A stretch of 64,000 bases of DNA from Auriscalpium vulgare (taxonomy: Eukaryota; Basidiomycota; Agaricomycetes; Russulales; Auriscalpiaceae), in NCBI GenBank assembly GCA_019915015.1, contig JAHBBC010000003.1, positions 1,860,001 to 1,924,000 of the forward strand, read 5' to 3'. Both the position numbers and the translations under genes were made by a program. Positions 22,585 through 33,580 of the stretch are shown here, piece by piece (position 1 is the stretch's first letter; each line of letters opens with the position of its first letter). The notes beneath the pieces are model-generated. The model worked only from the letters and a program-made list of their open reading frames with translations. It made no database searches and had not been told where the DNA came from.

Positions 22585-23951
22585 ATGCTCGCCTCCGCCT
22601 CTCGCGTGCCCCGCCGCCGCATCTTGCGATCCTTACGCTCGTTGTCGACCGAAACTGTAACTATATCCGACTCAAGTCTCCCGCCACCACCAACCAAGCA
22701 CCCCACCTCCAAACCCCGCAGCGGCACACGACTCAACCCTTCGCCGCGGCCCACCGTCGTCCATCGTCGCCAGGCGCTGCCGCACCTACCACCGACGTTC
22801 GGGCGTAACCAGCTGCTGCCCGTGTCCAACTCGACGCGCGCATTGCTCGAGAGCATTGTCGCCGACTTCGATGCGCCGATCCGCTATGCATTTGCATATG
22901 GCTCCGGCGTATTCGAGCAAGACGGCTACCGCGCGGACAACAAGAACGCGCCGATGCTCGACTTCATGTTTGCTGTGACGCACCCCGCGCACTTCCACTC
23001 GATCAACATGTCACAGAACCCGTCGCACTATGCACTGCACACGCGCATGCTGGGCTCCTCGTTCGTGAGCAAGGTGCAGGAGGCTGGCCCGGGCGTGTGG
23101 TTCAACGCGTTTGTGCAGATGAAGGGCACTGTGAGTACTTCATCGTATTCTGCGCTCCCGTCGGCGGTCTGACGTATGCGCCATCTCGGCTACAGACGAT
23201 CAAGTACGGTGTTACCACCGTCGACAACCTCTGCTCGGACCTGCTCAACTGGAACTCGCTCTACCTCGCGGGCCGCATGCACAAGCCCCTGCGCATCATC
23301 AAGGACGACGCTCGAGTGCGCCTCACGCAACAAGTAAACCTCACCTCCGCCGTACGCGCCGCACTCCTTACATTACCCGCCGAGTTCTCCGAGACCCAGC
23401 TCTTCGAGACCATCGCGGGCATATCGTACGCGGGCGACCCGCGCATGGTGCTGCCAGCCGAAAACCGCGGCAAGGTCGGCAACATCGTGCGCAAGCAGGG
23501 CCCGCAGTTCCGCGAGCTCTACCACCGCCTCGCCGCAGGCCTGCCCGGCGTGTACTGGCCCGCAGACGCATCAACGATCCAGCAGGATGCGAGCCCGCTC
23601 GCGCGCGCGGCGCACCTGAGGAAGCTCCCGTCGGGGATATTGACGCGGGTGCGCACGCACTACGGCGGCGAGATCCCCTCGTCTGCGGAGGAGAGCGCGT
23701 ATTGGCAGCGTATTGCGGGTGATGAGAAACTCCCCGTAGTGCTTCAAGACCGTGAGGCTCATTTTCTCCTTCCGCACCCGCTGCGGTCTGACATCCATTT
23801 CACAGAGATGCGTTCAATCGTCCGCGGACCTGCCACCGTCCAGACGCTCAAAGGTCTCGTGAGCGGCGGCCTCGGCACGAGCATCCGGTACTCCTCCGAA
23901 AAGGTGGGTAAGTGGTTGAAGGGTCGCAAGGAGAGCCAGCCGTCCTCATAG
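22585..23951 (+). CDS. TAM41: Mitochondrial CDP-diacylglycerol synthase TAM41 (Mmp37 family)
   Basis: Matrix-side inner-membrane phosphatidate cytidylyltransferase (PA + CTP to CDP-DAG), the first step of cardiolipin synthesis. 433 residues from two exons (22585-23130, 23196-23951). The N-terminus (MLASASRVPRRRILRSLRSL) is a typical mitochondrial presequence. The nucleotidyltransferase core is IRYAFAYGSGVFEQDGY followed by APMLDFMFAVTHPAHFHSIN. The intron removal joins AFVQMKGTTIKYGVTT, and the conserved CSDLLNWNSLYLAGRMHKPL and RIIKDDARV follow. Further family blocks are FSETQLFETIAGISYAGDPRM and VGNIVRKQGPQFRELYH. The C-terminus ends GRKESQPSS. The gene lies head-to-tail after the F-box gene with a 203-bp gap. 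Complete. Confidence 0.93.
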
Positions 23952-25138
23952 TCCTTCGCGGCCACCATCGCATTCGACACCTTCATCCCGTTGTCGCTGC
24001 GCGCAGCGGGTCTTGCATATGATGTAGCTTTAATGGACCCAACATCTGTACTCAGAAGGAAACCCCCCAAGCAGAATACTTAGTAAATATAGAGCATCTT
24101 AGTGGACGTGTAGCTGGGATGCGGACAGGGTCGGATCGGGATGAGGTGTGCTCCGTCTCGACTCTCTGGTATATCTGGGCCGAGATCGCTGTCCGTGGTA
24201 CAGCCTGAGCGATATGACACTCGCCCTCTGCGAGCGCCTGATGCACTCCTCACACCCACCGTTCGCCTGCACCTCCTCAATCAAATCAATGGTGTTTGTC
24301 ACGCTGGAAAAACAGACATACTAGTACTGCAATGCAGTATCAACCACAATTTGTTGCGGGGAGCCGAAGCCGTTTTGCATAATTCACAGCTGGATGTACG
24401 ACATTCATCGAAGGGAAATCACATCGGACGTTGCTGAGACAGAAGACAGAGGATTTCTATAAGATATTCATGATCAGCGTTCCGCGCGTTCTGCGGCAAG
24501 TTCTGCGGCCAGTCGCCATACTCTTCTTCGGCGACTGCACGAACTCTTCTTCGATTTGCACCGGCTCCTGGTCCCGTCCAACTAGCCTCTGCTGGAAAGT
24601 ACATTCTCTAGAAGGCTGGAGACGCAATAATCTGTTCGGATAATACAGTCTGTTTGAGGGTGGGTTGAAAAGCGGCAGCTAGGACGAAGTGTCTCCGAGC
24701 TGCGACTGTTGGCGCATGCAGTGCGCAGTGGAAATTGGCACCACCAGGGCGTGGCCTCTGAGTCTTAATATTGCCAGGCGACAGACCGCCATTATGGTCA
24801 ACCGATATGCACATCTCTTCAGAGGGTTTGAAGTATTGCCTGCATGCGAGCCTGAGGCCGTGGTTGGAAGGGGCTGACTGGTGCAAATCTCTTCTACCAG
24901 GACAAACCCCTCTTGGATCCTTGATGATGTACAGATGCTTCAGAATTTCTGCCAGATGCTGGTCAACAACGGTGGTCAACAATGTCATCATTGTCTTGAC
25001 GGAAGAGGCGGAGGCTCGGATGTCGATGACATCAGCAGCGCGCGCTCGCCACGTCTGGGCCACGTCCTCCGAGTCGCATCCTCCTTCTTCCCGCTACATC
25101 GCCGTCTCTCTTTGCGCGTTCCTCATCGACGCAGCAAC
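23952..25138. other. Intergenic with possible small minus-strand gene
   Basis: Between TAM41 and DER1. Minus-strand open stretches at 24099-24302 (TNTIDLIEEVQANGGCEEC), 24419-24604 and 24608-25063 (VVDQHLAEILKHLYIIKDP) look somewhat protein-like and could be exons of one gene divergent from DER1. I could not join them with convincing splice sites or recognise a family. The interval also holds the DER1 promoter. Confidence 0.3.
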
Positions 25139-26067
25139 ATGCCCGTCGGCATAGAAGCATGGCTTCATCAAATCCCACCAGTGACAAGGACGTGGCTCGC
25201 CCTTGCTGTTGGAACCAGCGTGGCCGTCGTACGACTGCTGTCCATCTAAAGCGCTAGCGAAGCTGATTTTTCGCATTGTAGCAATGTCAGCTGGTCACGC
25301 CATTGCAGCTGTACTTCAGCTTCAAGGCGGCCTTCACGAACGCTCAGGTGCGTCGCGGTGCGCGTCGGGCATCACGTGTAGGACTGACCGACAGAGCAGC
25401 CATGGCGTGCAGTGACTACGTTCTTTTACTTTGGGTCAATATCTCTTGACTTTGTATTCCATTTGTTCTTCTTGTGAGTCTCTTTCTCTCTCTGTTTGCG
25501 CTCTGTATCGATTGAGTGTCCTGGATCCAGCATGCGGTACAGCCGTATGCTAGAAGAGTCGTCCTTCGCAAACCGTAAGGCGGATTATTTTTGGCTGCTC
25601 TTTCTGTCATCTGTTATGCTCCTCGTAAGTCATCTACTCTCATCTCCTTGCGCTCGGGTGCTCAGTATGATCTTCCACAGGCCCTTTCCCCACTCTTCAA
25701 CCTCCCCTTCCTCTCCTCACCGCTCGCATACGTCCCAATATACTTCTGGTCCCGCCGGCACCCGTCCACGCCCATCTCCCTCTTTGGGCTCATCACCATC
25801 TCCGCGCCGTATCTCCCCTTCGCACTGGTCGGTTTCTCGTGGGTGCTCAGTGGCACTTGGCGCGCCGCAGCCAGCGACCTCCTCGGGTGCGCAGTTGGGC
25901 ATGTCGGTTGGTTCGTGCGCGACGTGTGGACACGTGAAATGATCGGAGGGCCTACTGTGTTGAGCGAGGCGCCGGAGCCAATGTCAGTACCCACTCTTCC
26001 CGCTGCTGGCGATTGGAGGAGCTCACTGCGTGATTTTAGCCGAAGATTGTTTGGGGACGATTATTAG
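25139..26067 (+). CDS. Derlin / Der1-like ER-associated degradation protein
   Basis: 236-residue multi-pass ER membrane protein of the Derlin (rhomboid pseudoprotease) family, which helps retrotranslocate misfolded proteins for ERAD. Five exons join in frame: 25139-25228 (MPVGIEAWLHQIPPVTRTWL), 25282-25347 (QCQLVTPLQLYFSFKAAFTN), 25400-25473 (WRAVTTFFYFGSISLDFVFH), 25531-25624 (MRYSRMLEESSFANRKADYF) and 25681-26067 (SPLFNLPFLSSPLAYVPIYF). The WR motif after TM1 and the GxxxG-like segment (GCAVGHVGWFVRDVW) are family hallmarks. The rhomboid catalytic Ser/His residues are absent, as expected for Derlins. The C-terminus ends RRLFGDDY, without an obvious SHP box. The other introns are ~50-65 bp. 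Confidence 0.92.
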
Positions 26068-26478
26068 GTAGATGTTTCGGTCACTGCTGTCTGTATCTCT
26101 ATACCTCTAACTTGTAACGCAATCGGAGCATCAACACAATCAACAGCACAACAGCCGGCCTTGGGCCGTGGCGGACGTACAAATACACATGCTATGTAAG
26201 TGACACCAAAAATACGCATAAAAAGATCAGTCAAGCATGCAACCTGTTGTGGTATCGGTGTGTATATATGAAGCAAGCTTGACCTAAGCAAGAAAACGAG
26301 GACGCCGAAAAGAAAGGCATGTGGTAAAAAGAGGGTACAAGCAAGCATATCGCACCGGCGCGTCCGCGCGCGCCGGCGGCGGGTAAATCAATCGACAAAT
26401 AACAGAGATGTGCGACTCTAGATGAAGCCTTCACAACCATGAGCCAACGTTTCGTCTCCTCTTGGGAGCAGCAGGACC

Positions 26479-28228
26479 TCAGAACATATAGACCGCCTTT
26501 TGCTTCTGCGGCGTCGGCGCTGCAGCCATCTTCGCCGCACGCAGCATCGCGCTCTTGTTCTGGCGCGGCGCGAGCGTGGGCATGCCAAGACTTGACGGCC
26601 GCGGCTTGAGCGTGGGCTTGGCCGCGGACGCGGGAGGAGGTGGTTTGGCTGCAGAGGGCGTACGCGGCGTACGCGGCGTGGACGCCGCGGAAGGGGTGCG
26701 CGAAGCGGTGGTGGGGCGTGGTGCCGCGAAAGTCGAAGACGTGGCGCGCGAGATGGAGGGACGCGAGGGCGCGGGCGACGTCAGAGCTTGCGCGGAGGCG
26801 GGGCGCGAGGGCGTAAGTTGGGAGCGGGAGGTGGATCGGGAGAGCGAAGGAGTGCGGGAGACCGTCGGCGCGCGGACTGTCCATTGCACGTCAGCCTCCC
26901 AGCCCACACTGCACTAAAATATCAAAAGAAGACTCACACTGATACGAGGACGGCGGTGCCGCCTCTTTCTGCGCCCTTAACGCCGCGCTCTTGTTCAACC
27001 TCGGCGCAACCGTCGGTGCCTTCGTGCTCGCCACCGCAATCGACTCCCTGCGCTTATGCCCTGGCACGCCGTCAAACGTCTTTCCTGCCGCACCTGGCTC
27101 CGCGCCTGTTGTCCGCGACCGCAGCGGTCGCGCCTCCGGCGGAGCCTGCCCGAGACGCAGGGCCGCCGCGCGTGTCATGCGAGGGGCGACAACAGGCGGT
27201 GCGGTCGACGCAACTGCAATTGACGCCGCACGCTTGTGGCCCGGCACGTTCGCAAAAATCTGCCCAAGCCGCTCCTTCGTTGGCGGCGCGCGCGGACCTG
27301 CGCGGGCGTCGGGCGGAAGAATCCCCGCGCGCAGGTCCGCGGCGCGTGTCGTACGTGGCGCAATGCTTGGGGCGTGGGTCGTCGCCGGGAGCGCGCGAGC
27401 CTTGAAAACGGGCTTGCCGTTGGGTGAGCTGGCAGAATTGCCGCCGGTCGAATCGCGGCGGAGGGACGCAAGCAGCGCGGACGAGACGGAGCGCAGGGAG
27501 CCGGAGAGGTATCCGCCGCCGGGGAACTCCTCTGGGAGGTCGGAGGTCGGGAAAGGCGGGGATGAGGCGAAGAGCGAAGCGATTTGAATTTCGGCGGTCT
27601 CGACATCGGGCGAGCCCATGATTCCGTTTTGCTCAGCGGAGATGCCGTAGAGTGCGCGAAGGGAGTTGGGCGATACGCGGCGGGCAACGTCGGGGTCGGG
27701 GTCTCCCATGATGGTGTTCCAAACCTCGATGGCGCGGCGTCGCTCGAGGACGTACACCCACACCGGGCCTCTAAATTCGGACCGTCAGCCTCCAGTTCCG
27801 GGTGGCGCACAGGCGTATAAGGCAAGCTACACACTCTGCAAAGGCATTCGCGTCCTCTCCGAAGAGCTCAAAAAGCGTGTCTGGGTCGCTCTCGACGTCG
27901 AACTCCATTTGCCTTTCCTTCACGATCTGCACAGGGAAATGACCGTGCGACGCGCAGCGAAGGCCGTCGATGAGCATCTAAGCGCTGGCATGGAAGGCGA
28001 ATCGCGCACCTCGAAGCTCGCCTCGGTTATTCTGTGCTCGATGTCGAAGCGGTGGTCCAGCGCATGCGGCTTTATAATCGCGACAGTGCGCGTCGGCGCG
28101 ACCATTGGGGATCCGGGGGACACCAATGTCGGTGGTGGGCTGAGCGCGTCGTGTCCCGCATGCGCTACATCAGCGCTCAAAGACGCGGCGGGGGAGTTGG
28201 GTGCAGAAAGTTGGTTCTGGTCGGACAT
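26479..28228 (-). CDS. NDPK-domain protein lacking catalytic His, with repeat-rich tail
   Basis: The N-terminal nucleoside-diphosphate-kinase fold comes from three exons: TRTVAIIKPHALDHRFDIEH, then EIVKERQMEFDVESDPDTLF, then GPVWVYVLERRRAIEVWNTI and MGDPDPDVARR. The position that normally reads N-x-x-H-G-S-D is NGIMGSPDVETAEIQIASLF, so the phosphohistidine is Met. The ATP-site lysine (IIKPHA) remains. A long, low-complexity, basic Ser/Pro/Ala tail follows, with repeated units: APRTTRAADLR, APRMTRAAALR, APRLNKSAALR and APRQNKSAMLR, and two copies of VPGHKRxxSIAVAS. The start is the ATG at 28228 (MSDQNQLSAPNSPAASL); the frame is open further upstream. It is probably not an active NDP kinase; a scaffold or binding role is an inference. 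Confidence 0.85.
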
Positions 28229-31180
28229 AATATGTGGTGCTGCCGATTGGGGGATGCGGGGAAAGAGAAAGAGAGTCGGGTGAGCGATACGCGTCAGAAA
28301 GGTATAGGAACAAAGAAAATGAAGGCCCAGCTGCGAGCTGGAGGGAAAGACGCTTGCTGGGAGAAGAAGAGAGAACGGTGAGAAGGATGAGTTGGCTGTC
28401 TCGCTTGTGCTCCCTCGGAGGACGATCAACACACAGGGTAGCGCGTGAGGACCCCCATCACTCCCGCACTGTCTCGTCCTGTTCCTTCACGCCTGCTGCT
28501 GCTCCTTATAACAGAAAGATTGTCTTCTGTGCCAAGGTCAGCCACGGAAACTGCTGTTGCTCCTGAATATAGGAGTATTTCCCCAATTCCGCTGTGACGG
28601 AATGCAGGCCCTGGAATGCCCAAGAGAGTGTCTGAAGCCGATTTCTACGTCTACGCCATCTGAGTGCCTGAGGTCCTGTCTCGAGTCTTCTTGACAACCG
28701 TCGTCCTCGAAGTCTAATTTGTTAGACTTTGTCGATCTCGTTCCTTCAGCATCGCCGCCTATGGCCCTCTTGTTCAACTCTTGTGAAGTATTTAAGAACG
28801 CGAGGATGCCCGCTGGTGCCTAGTGACCTGCTCACGGTGATTAGCAGCGCCTTTTTCTTCCTCGAGAGAGCTCTCGAGACCTGTCTTTCAAGCTGCGACT
28901 CTTCTCCGACTCTCTTGTCTTGTCTTCGGGTGAAAGGTCAGGACTCAAATTCAAATACTGCACATTGTGCCTGATCTCTGTCTTCCTGTCTCACGGCGCT
29001 CATGAATGGAGGGTGCCAAACCTACCCGACGTCGCAACCTGCTCCGAGTCGTGGCAACGGCTCTTCTCGGGTTTCTTCCTGCTTGCAGATTAAAGGCTGC
29101 AGCTTTTTCCAGCACTATCGACATACTCCAGGCTCGGTGGAGAAAAGCCATCAGGACATCGCTCTCCCCCCATTGTCAATAATCAGGCTGGATCAACCGC
29201 CGGACGCGTCATTCGGCAGGCGAAGCTTCTAAGACAAATCGGTCACCGAGAACATAAAAGCGGACACTTTAAATTCACCGGTCGGTTCTCTCTATTGCTG
29301 CGTCCTTCATCGAGAGAGTAACAAAATGCTTTAGCCCGACCCGTCGGACGCATCAATCCAGGTGTACTTGCTGCCGCCAGCGGCACGCAGGCCTTCCTTT
29401 CGCCCCTCTCGATTTTCCGTCCATCTCCAAAGGCGGTGCTTGTGAACATCTGCTGGCTGCTCAGCCTGTCTACTGAGAGTACACCGGACGGCCAAGACTG
29501 GTATGTGCTTCTTCGCTGGACACTGCGTCCAGTGCCAGTTCCCGTCTGCCGCTCTTGAGTCGTCGCTGTCGGGATTGCTCTTATATCGGCTTATATAACT
29601 ATCCTCCCGCTGACGTGGGGAGCCGTCGCAGACGATGACGACGATCCCACGGCCCCCCAGCGAGTCCCTCTGCAGTTTTTTCTTCGGCCCATATGCTCGA
29701 GAATTGCCCACACGTTCCTGAGGCTCGCCAGCAGACCAGGGCCTAGTCGCCGTTATGGCCGCAGCCGCACCTGCTCACAGTTTCAAGTCAAAGTCGGGAA
29801 CAATTGCAAGAAGACGGCCGGATATTGCGGTGATGGCTGGAGCATATCAGCGTGTGTTACGCCAGGCGGTTGCTGGGCTGTTGACTGTGGCAGATGGATA
29901 AGAGGAACACGGGCGAGCCGCCGGTGGAGAAACCTCCACCTATGCGAGGATATCACTGTCAGTGCTATCGACAATTGGGCTCGCTGATTTGAGATATGCA
30001 TAGTGAAGCAGGTTACGACTTTATATCACAAAGGGAATCTGCTCTTTCTTCTCAAGCAATCATTCACTGCGGGCAATCGCGAAGTGTGCTGCACTGGCAC
30101 TTCAATTCCCTTGACTTCTACCTGTAGGCTTTCCGTTGCGGGTGAGACTGTCGCAGGAACTTCAATCATCAATAGATACGTGACTCAGGTATAATTAACT
30201 GAAAGCGATGCCCGTCGCTCCATGCATACGCGTCGGCGTCGCCCATCGCCGGCGGACCCTTGTTTCGTGGAGTCTGCCGTTTTCTCGGCGATCTCTTAGT
30301 CTCCGTTGCGACCACGCGCGGAAGACAGTCGTTCCGCCAGGCGATCTCTGGGATGATAAAGAAGTGAATAGAGATTAAGTTGTACATATGGCTGAGACGC
30401 GCGGGCACTCGGCGCAGCCAGGCGCAGCCACGACTGTAAGCCAGTTAATTTGATTCGCGCTTACCAACTCAGGGCTCTTTGTTCGAGCTATGCGGAGCTT
30501 CGAGGGGGCCGCTACCGCGAGGCAGCTTGAAACGCAGGCTCTGCGCCGGCGCCTCGGACTGGGGGGCTGGGTGTGTTCATATCTCGGTGTAGCTGATCTC
30601 AAGAGGATTTGTATAGCGCGTGAGAAATACGTAATCCGTAGCAAAGGGAGGGGGCAGGGAGGATGGTGGTTCGAAATAAGCTGATGGGTGTCACGCCCGG
30701 GTCGGCCATATTCTGAGGCCGCGTTTGTTGCATTGCGCGACGCTTAGACTTGTGAGTCGGCACAGGGCGAGCCGTGCACTTGCCCGGGCGCCGATTTAGA
30801 CTTTTAAAAATATTTCTAAATCCGATATCGCCGCCTGATCAGGAGTATAAATAAAGATTGGCAAGATCTACTGTGACTCGCGCAAATAAACACGGGCCGA
30901 CGAAAGGAGATATATAAATTAGAAAATACAAAGCCTCTCTCCAGCGCTCTGCTGGGGTGAGATACGGACGAGGGCTGTGAAAAAAGGACTCTGAGAACCA
31001 ACAATGCAAATGAATGAGCTCGTTGATTCGTTCCCCAGTGATTTATGACAGGGAGATGACTGCGAGGCGCCCGCTGAGACTGCCGCTCGACATCGTTGCC
31101 ACCGTAGAGCGCACGGAACTCCTAAGCCAGATACAATCAGATACGAATACTAATAGCAACCCATCAGGACGTCAAAACAC
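28229..31180. other. Gene-poor 3-kb interval
   Basis: Only short overlapping ORFs. The longest, 29331-29711 on the minus strand, has no recognisable domain. Contains repeat copy B with flanking 10-bp direct repeats. No tRNA, rRNA or transposase signature found. Confidence 0.55.
30293..30339 (-). repeat. Dispersed 48-bp repeat, copy B, with flanking direct repeats
   Basis: Reverse complement of copy A, with two substitutions and a 1-nt gap. The 10-bp word GGCGATCTCT occurs at 30288-30297, overlapping the left end, and again at 30340-30349, immediately after the right end. The unit is therefore bracketed by a direct repeat, like a target-site duplication. Confidence 0.75.
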
Positions 31181-32804
31181 TCACTCATCATCAGCAACTA
31201 TAAATCTCCGGTCCGCGTCAGCAGATAACGGGTTTCGGCCATGCGCAGGCGACAAGGAAGCCCGGAACGCATGGGCATCTGATGGCGGACAAAACTCGTC
31301 CATGCGCCGGCGAGCCGCCGTTCTTCGCGCCTCGGACGATGGAAACACGAACGATGTATTCAATCTGCGTTTCTCGCCGTTTGATCCGGGAGTGTCCATT
31401 TCTCGCTTTACGGCACAGGCAGCGAGGATTACAAGTGTCAGGCCGCACGCGATAACTTGAGGAAAAAAGCCAATCGAGTCTAGTTGAGTGGAACAGCATC
31501 ATTAAAGCGCGTTCGTCGGTGAGCAGCTAAAACTCGACTTGCCAATCAATACACCTGCAGAGCACGAGATAAGCTCACACATCATCGACATCAGCGACAT
31601 GGAGAGCCTCACCGTCGAGATCAGGCGCATCAGGCATGGCATTGCGCATTTGAGGCAACACGAAAAGTATGGCAGTGACCGTCAGCAAGCGTCGACTGGC
31701 TAGCGCCACCTCGTCATCATCAGTGCCGTTGAGATGCAAGATGAGTTGGCCGAGGCTGATGTGGGTGAGAGTCCAGCCGATGGTCCACAAGAGGACGACA
31801 AAAATTCGAGCTTCTGTCGGTCTTCGAACACGAAGACTGAGTTCCCGAGATGGGATGAGCGCCCCGTCGGCCAGTAAGACGTAGCTTTCGGCGTCCGTGA
31901 CGAAAACGTCAAAGCTTGATGTCATATCGATGGTTTTGAGAGTGCGTAGAGGGGTAGACTCATTTTTGGCCGGGCTGAGAGCATAGAAGTTGCTGACGAA
32001 TGCATACCGATCGAAAGGGTATAGAGGTTGTTCATGCACGTCCAGGTCGTGATCGGTGTTAAATTGTGCAAGATACTGGATGCTGCGGGAAATATCATCA
32101 TAAGCAAGTAGAAGTCGTGATCGTTTGGGGTCCTTCTTACTTTTGTCTGGCTCCTGTGCTGGTGAGAAAGGGAATTTCTCCTGGATCATATCTTAGTGCA
32201 GGCTCGTCCGTCCTGTCGCAAGCTATTAATTGAGTAAATGAAAGAGTGTATGTGGATCTGAAGCGCACCCCTCGACGAAGACATTAAGCGGTATATTGGG
32301 GACACCGCACTTGGCACTGCCGTGGCTGCCTTCCGATCCAGCGAGTACATAGGCTTCGCCGCACGCTAGTAGCGACCATCGTATTCCTATAGAAGGCTCA
32401 TCAATGTCGATATCCACGTAGTTCCCGATGAGCAGAATCTACAGCAGAATGGTCAGAATTGTAGCAGCGGGGTTAGTAAAATCACTCACTCCCGGCTCGG
32501 ACTGCGCCATTTCGGCAAGTAGATCTTTGAAGCTAAATGCATCTGCAGCCCCGAGGAACGCAAAAGAAAGAGAGCCGATAAATAGGAAGGAGAGAAGTGC
32601 GCAAAGGAGGAGAGTATTAGTGGCGGCCACCGACGCGACACGAACGCTAGCAGTATGAAGGATATCCTTGCTCGGCGAAGATGAATGATCCTTGGATTCT
32701 GTACCATCCAGAGAGGTATGTCGGAAGGGAAACCCCCGCTTTTTCGGCGGAGGGACCGGGTGTATAAGGCCACGAGTAGAGATGTATGAGAGACGGTTGG
32801 CCAT
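31181..32804 (-). CDS. DUF4436-type membrane protein
   Basis: Multi-pass membrane protein of unknown function. Exon 1 from the ATG at 32804 has a basic cytosolic head and a membrane segment (TLLLCALLSFLFIGSLSFAF). Exon 2 begins ILLIGNYVDIDIDEPSIGIR. The large third exon has the DUF4436 hallmark LYPFDRYAFVSNFYALSP, a membrane segment (IFVVLLWTIGWTLTHISLGQ) and VLPQMRNAMPDAPDLDG. Two further exons are needed: a 12-nt micro-exon (31543-31554) reading VLI(D), and 31479-31181 reading DSIGFFPQVIACGLTLVILA, followed by a charged tail. The intron after the micro-exon begins GCAAGT (GC-AG type). The exon 2/3 boundary near 32140-32265 is uncertain. Function unknown; such proteins occur in fungi and bacteria. 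Confidence 0.72.
31480..31542 (-). other. Predicted GC-AG intron after 12-nt micro-exon
   Basis: In the coding direction the donor reads ATTG/gcaagt and the acceptor aactag/AC. No GT donor near this point restores the family motif, and GCAAGT is the usual sequence of functional GC donors. Confidence 0.6.
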
Positions 32805-33580
32805 AGCTGTGCAGAACCTGCTGGTAACATTTCAGCCGTCGCTTCACTATAACTATGTCCCGCCGCTGTTGCAACAAGCGTGTCGGAGTGGTGATAAGAA
32901 AGGAATCCCCGCGCACTGTCAGGCTTGGACGGGTATGAAAGTGTGGAGCTCGGAGAAAAGAGCAGATCGAAGGGCATGCCGCCTTGGTATAGAGCTTCCC
33001 CGTGTCCTCGGCAAGCGAGCTTGGACGTTGAGACGACATCAAAGGCATAAGACCGCTGTGTCAAGACCTTGGGAAGTATGCGATTCCCGCCAACTGCCGC
33101 CCGCCGCCCGGGGCAGCGAGCTCGATTGCCGAATGACGCGCAGCGAAATTGCTAGGCGCCAAATGAACCTTCATTAACCGCATCAGTGAAAGATACCGCT
33201 CTAACGCCGCCCCCGCTGTCGCCGCGTGAACAGATAACGACTTCAATGACTGAACCCAGAATCTGATCAGCGCTGAGAAGTTCGCGGGCTATAGAGGACT
33301 GCACACCAAATGACTGTTCCTGTCGACTCTGGGGGTCGCGTTGGGTCATTCCGGTTAAGTCATGACATAGACAGTTGATGTTCGAGTTCTGACCGAAGAC
33401 CAAAACCACAAGGTACGTGAAGCAGCGCTGATGACCAGTGACTCATGAGCAGAAGCGGCGGAACCGTGGGTACACTGTCGCTGCTGCCATCACCATGAAT
33501 ATGAAACTGCCCATTGTGGGGGAGACACACCGCTAAAGAAACCGGTCGCTAATCCTGTCAATATCCGTGGATTTAGTCTC
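32805..33580. other. Intergenic, no gene seen
   Basis: Upstream of the DUF4436 gene and downstream of the SMYD gene, both on the minus strand. ORFs here overlap in opposite frames and carry no family signature. Confidence 0.5.

Noticed and set aside
26788..27587. Plus-strand ORFs of 198-205 residues
   Set aside because: Antisense of the Ala/Pro/Arg-rich tail of the NDPK-like gene; the minus strand carries the conserved NDPK fold and repeated motifs.
32486..33064. 192-residue minus-strand ORF
   Set aside because: Overlaps exon 1 of the DUF4436 gene in another frame; no signature, and the true frame has a membrane segment and splice-consistent continuation.
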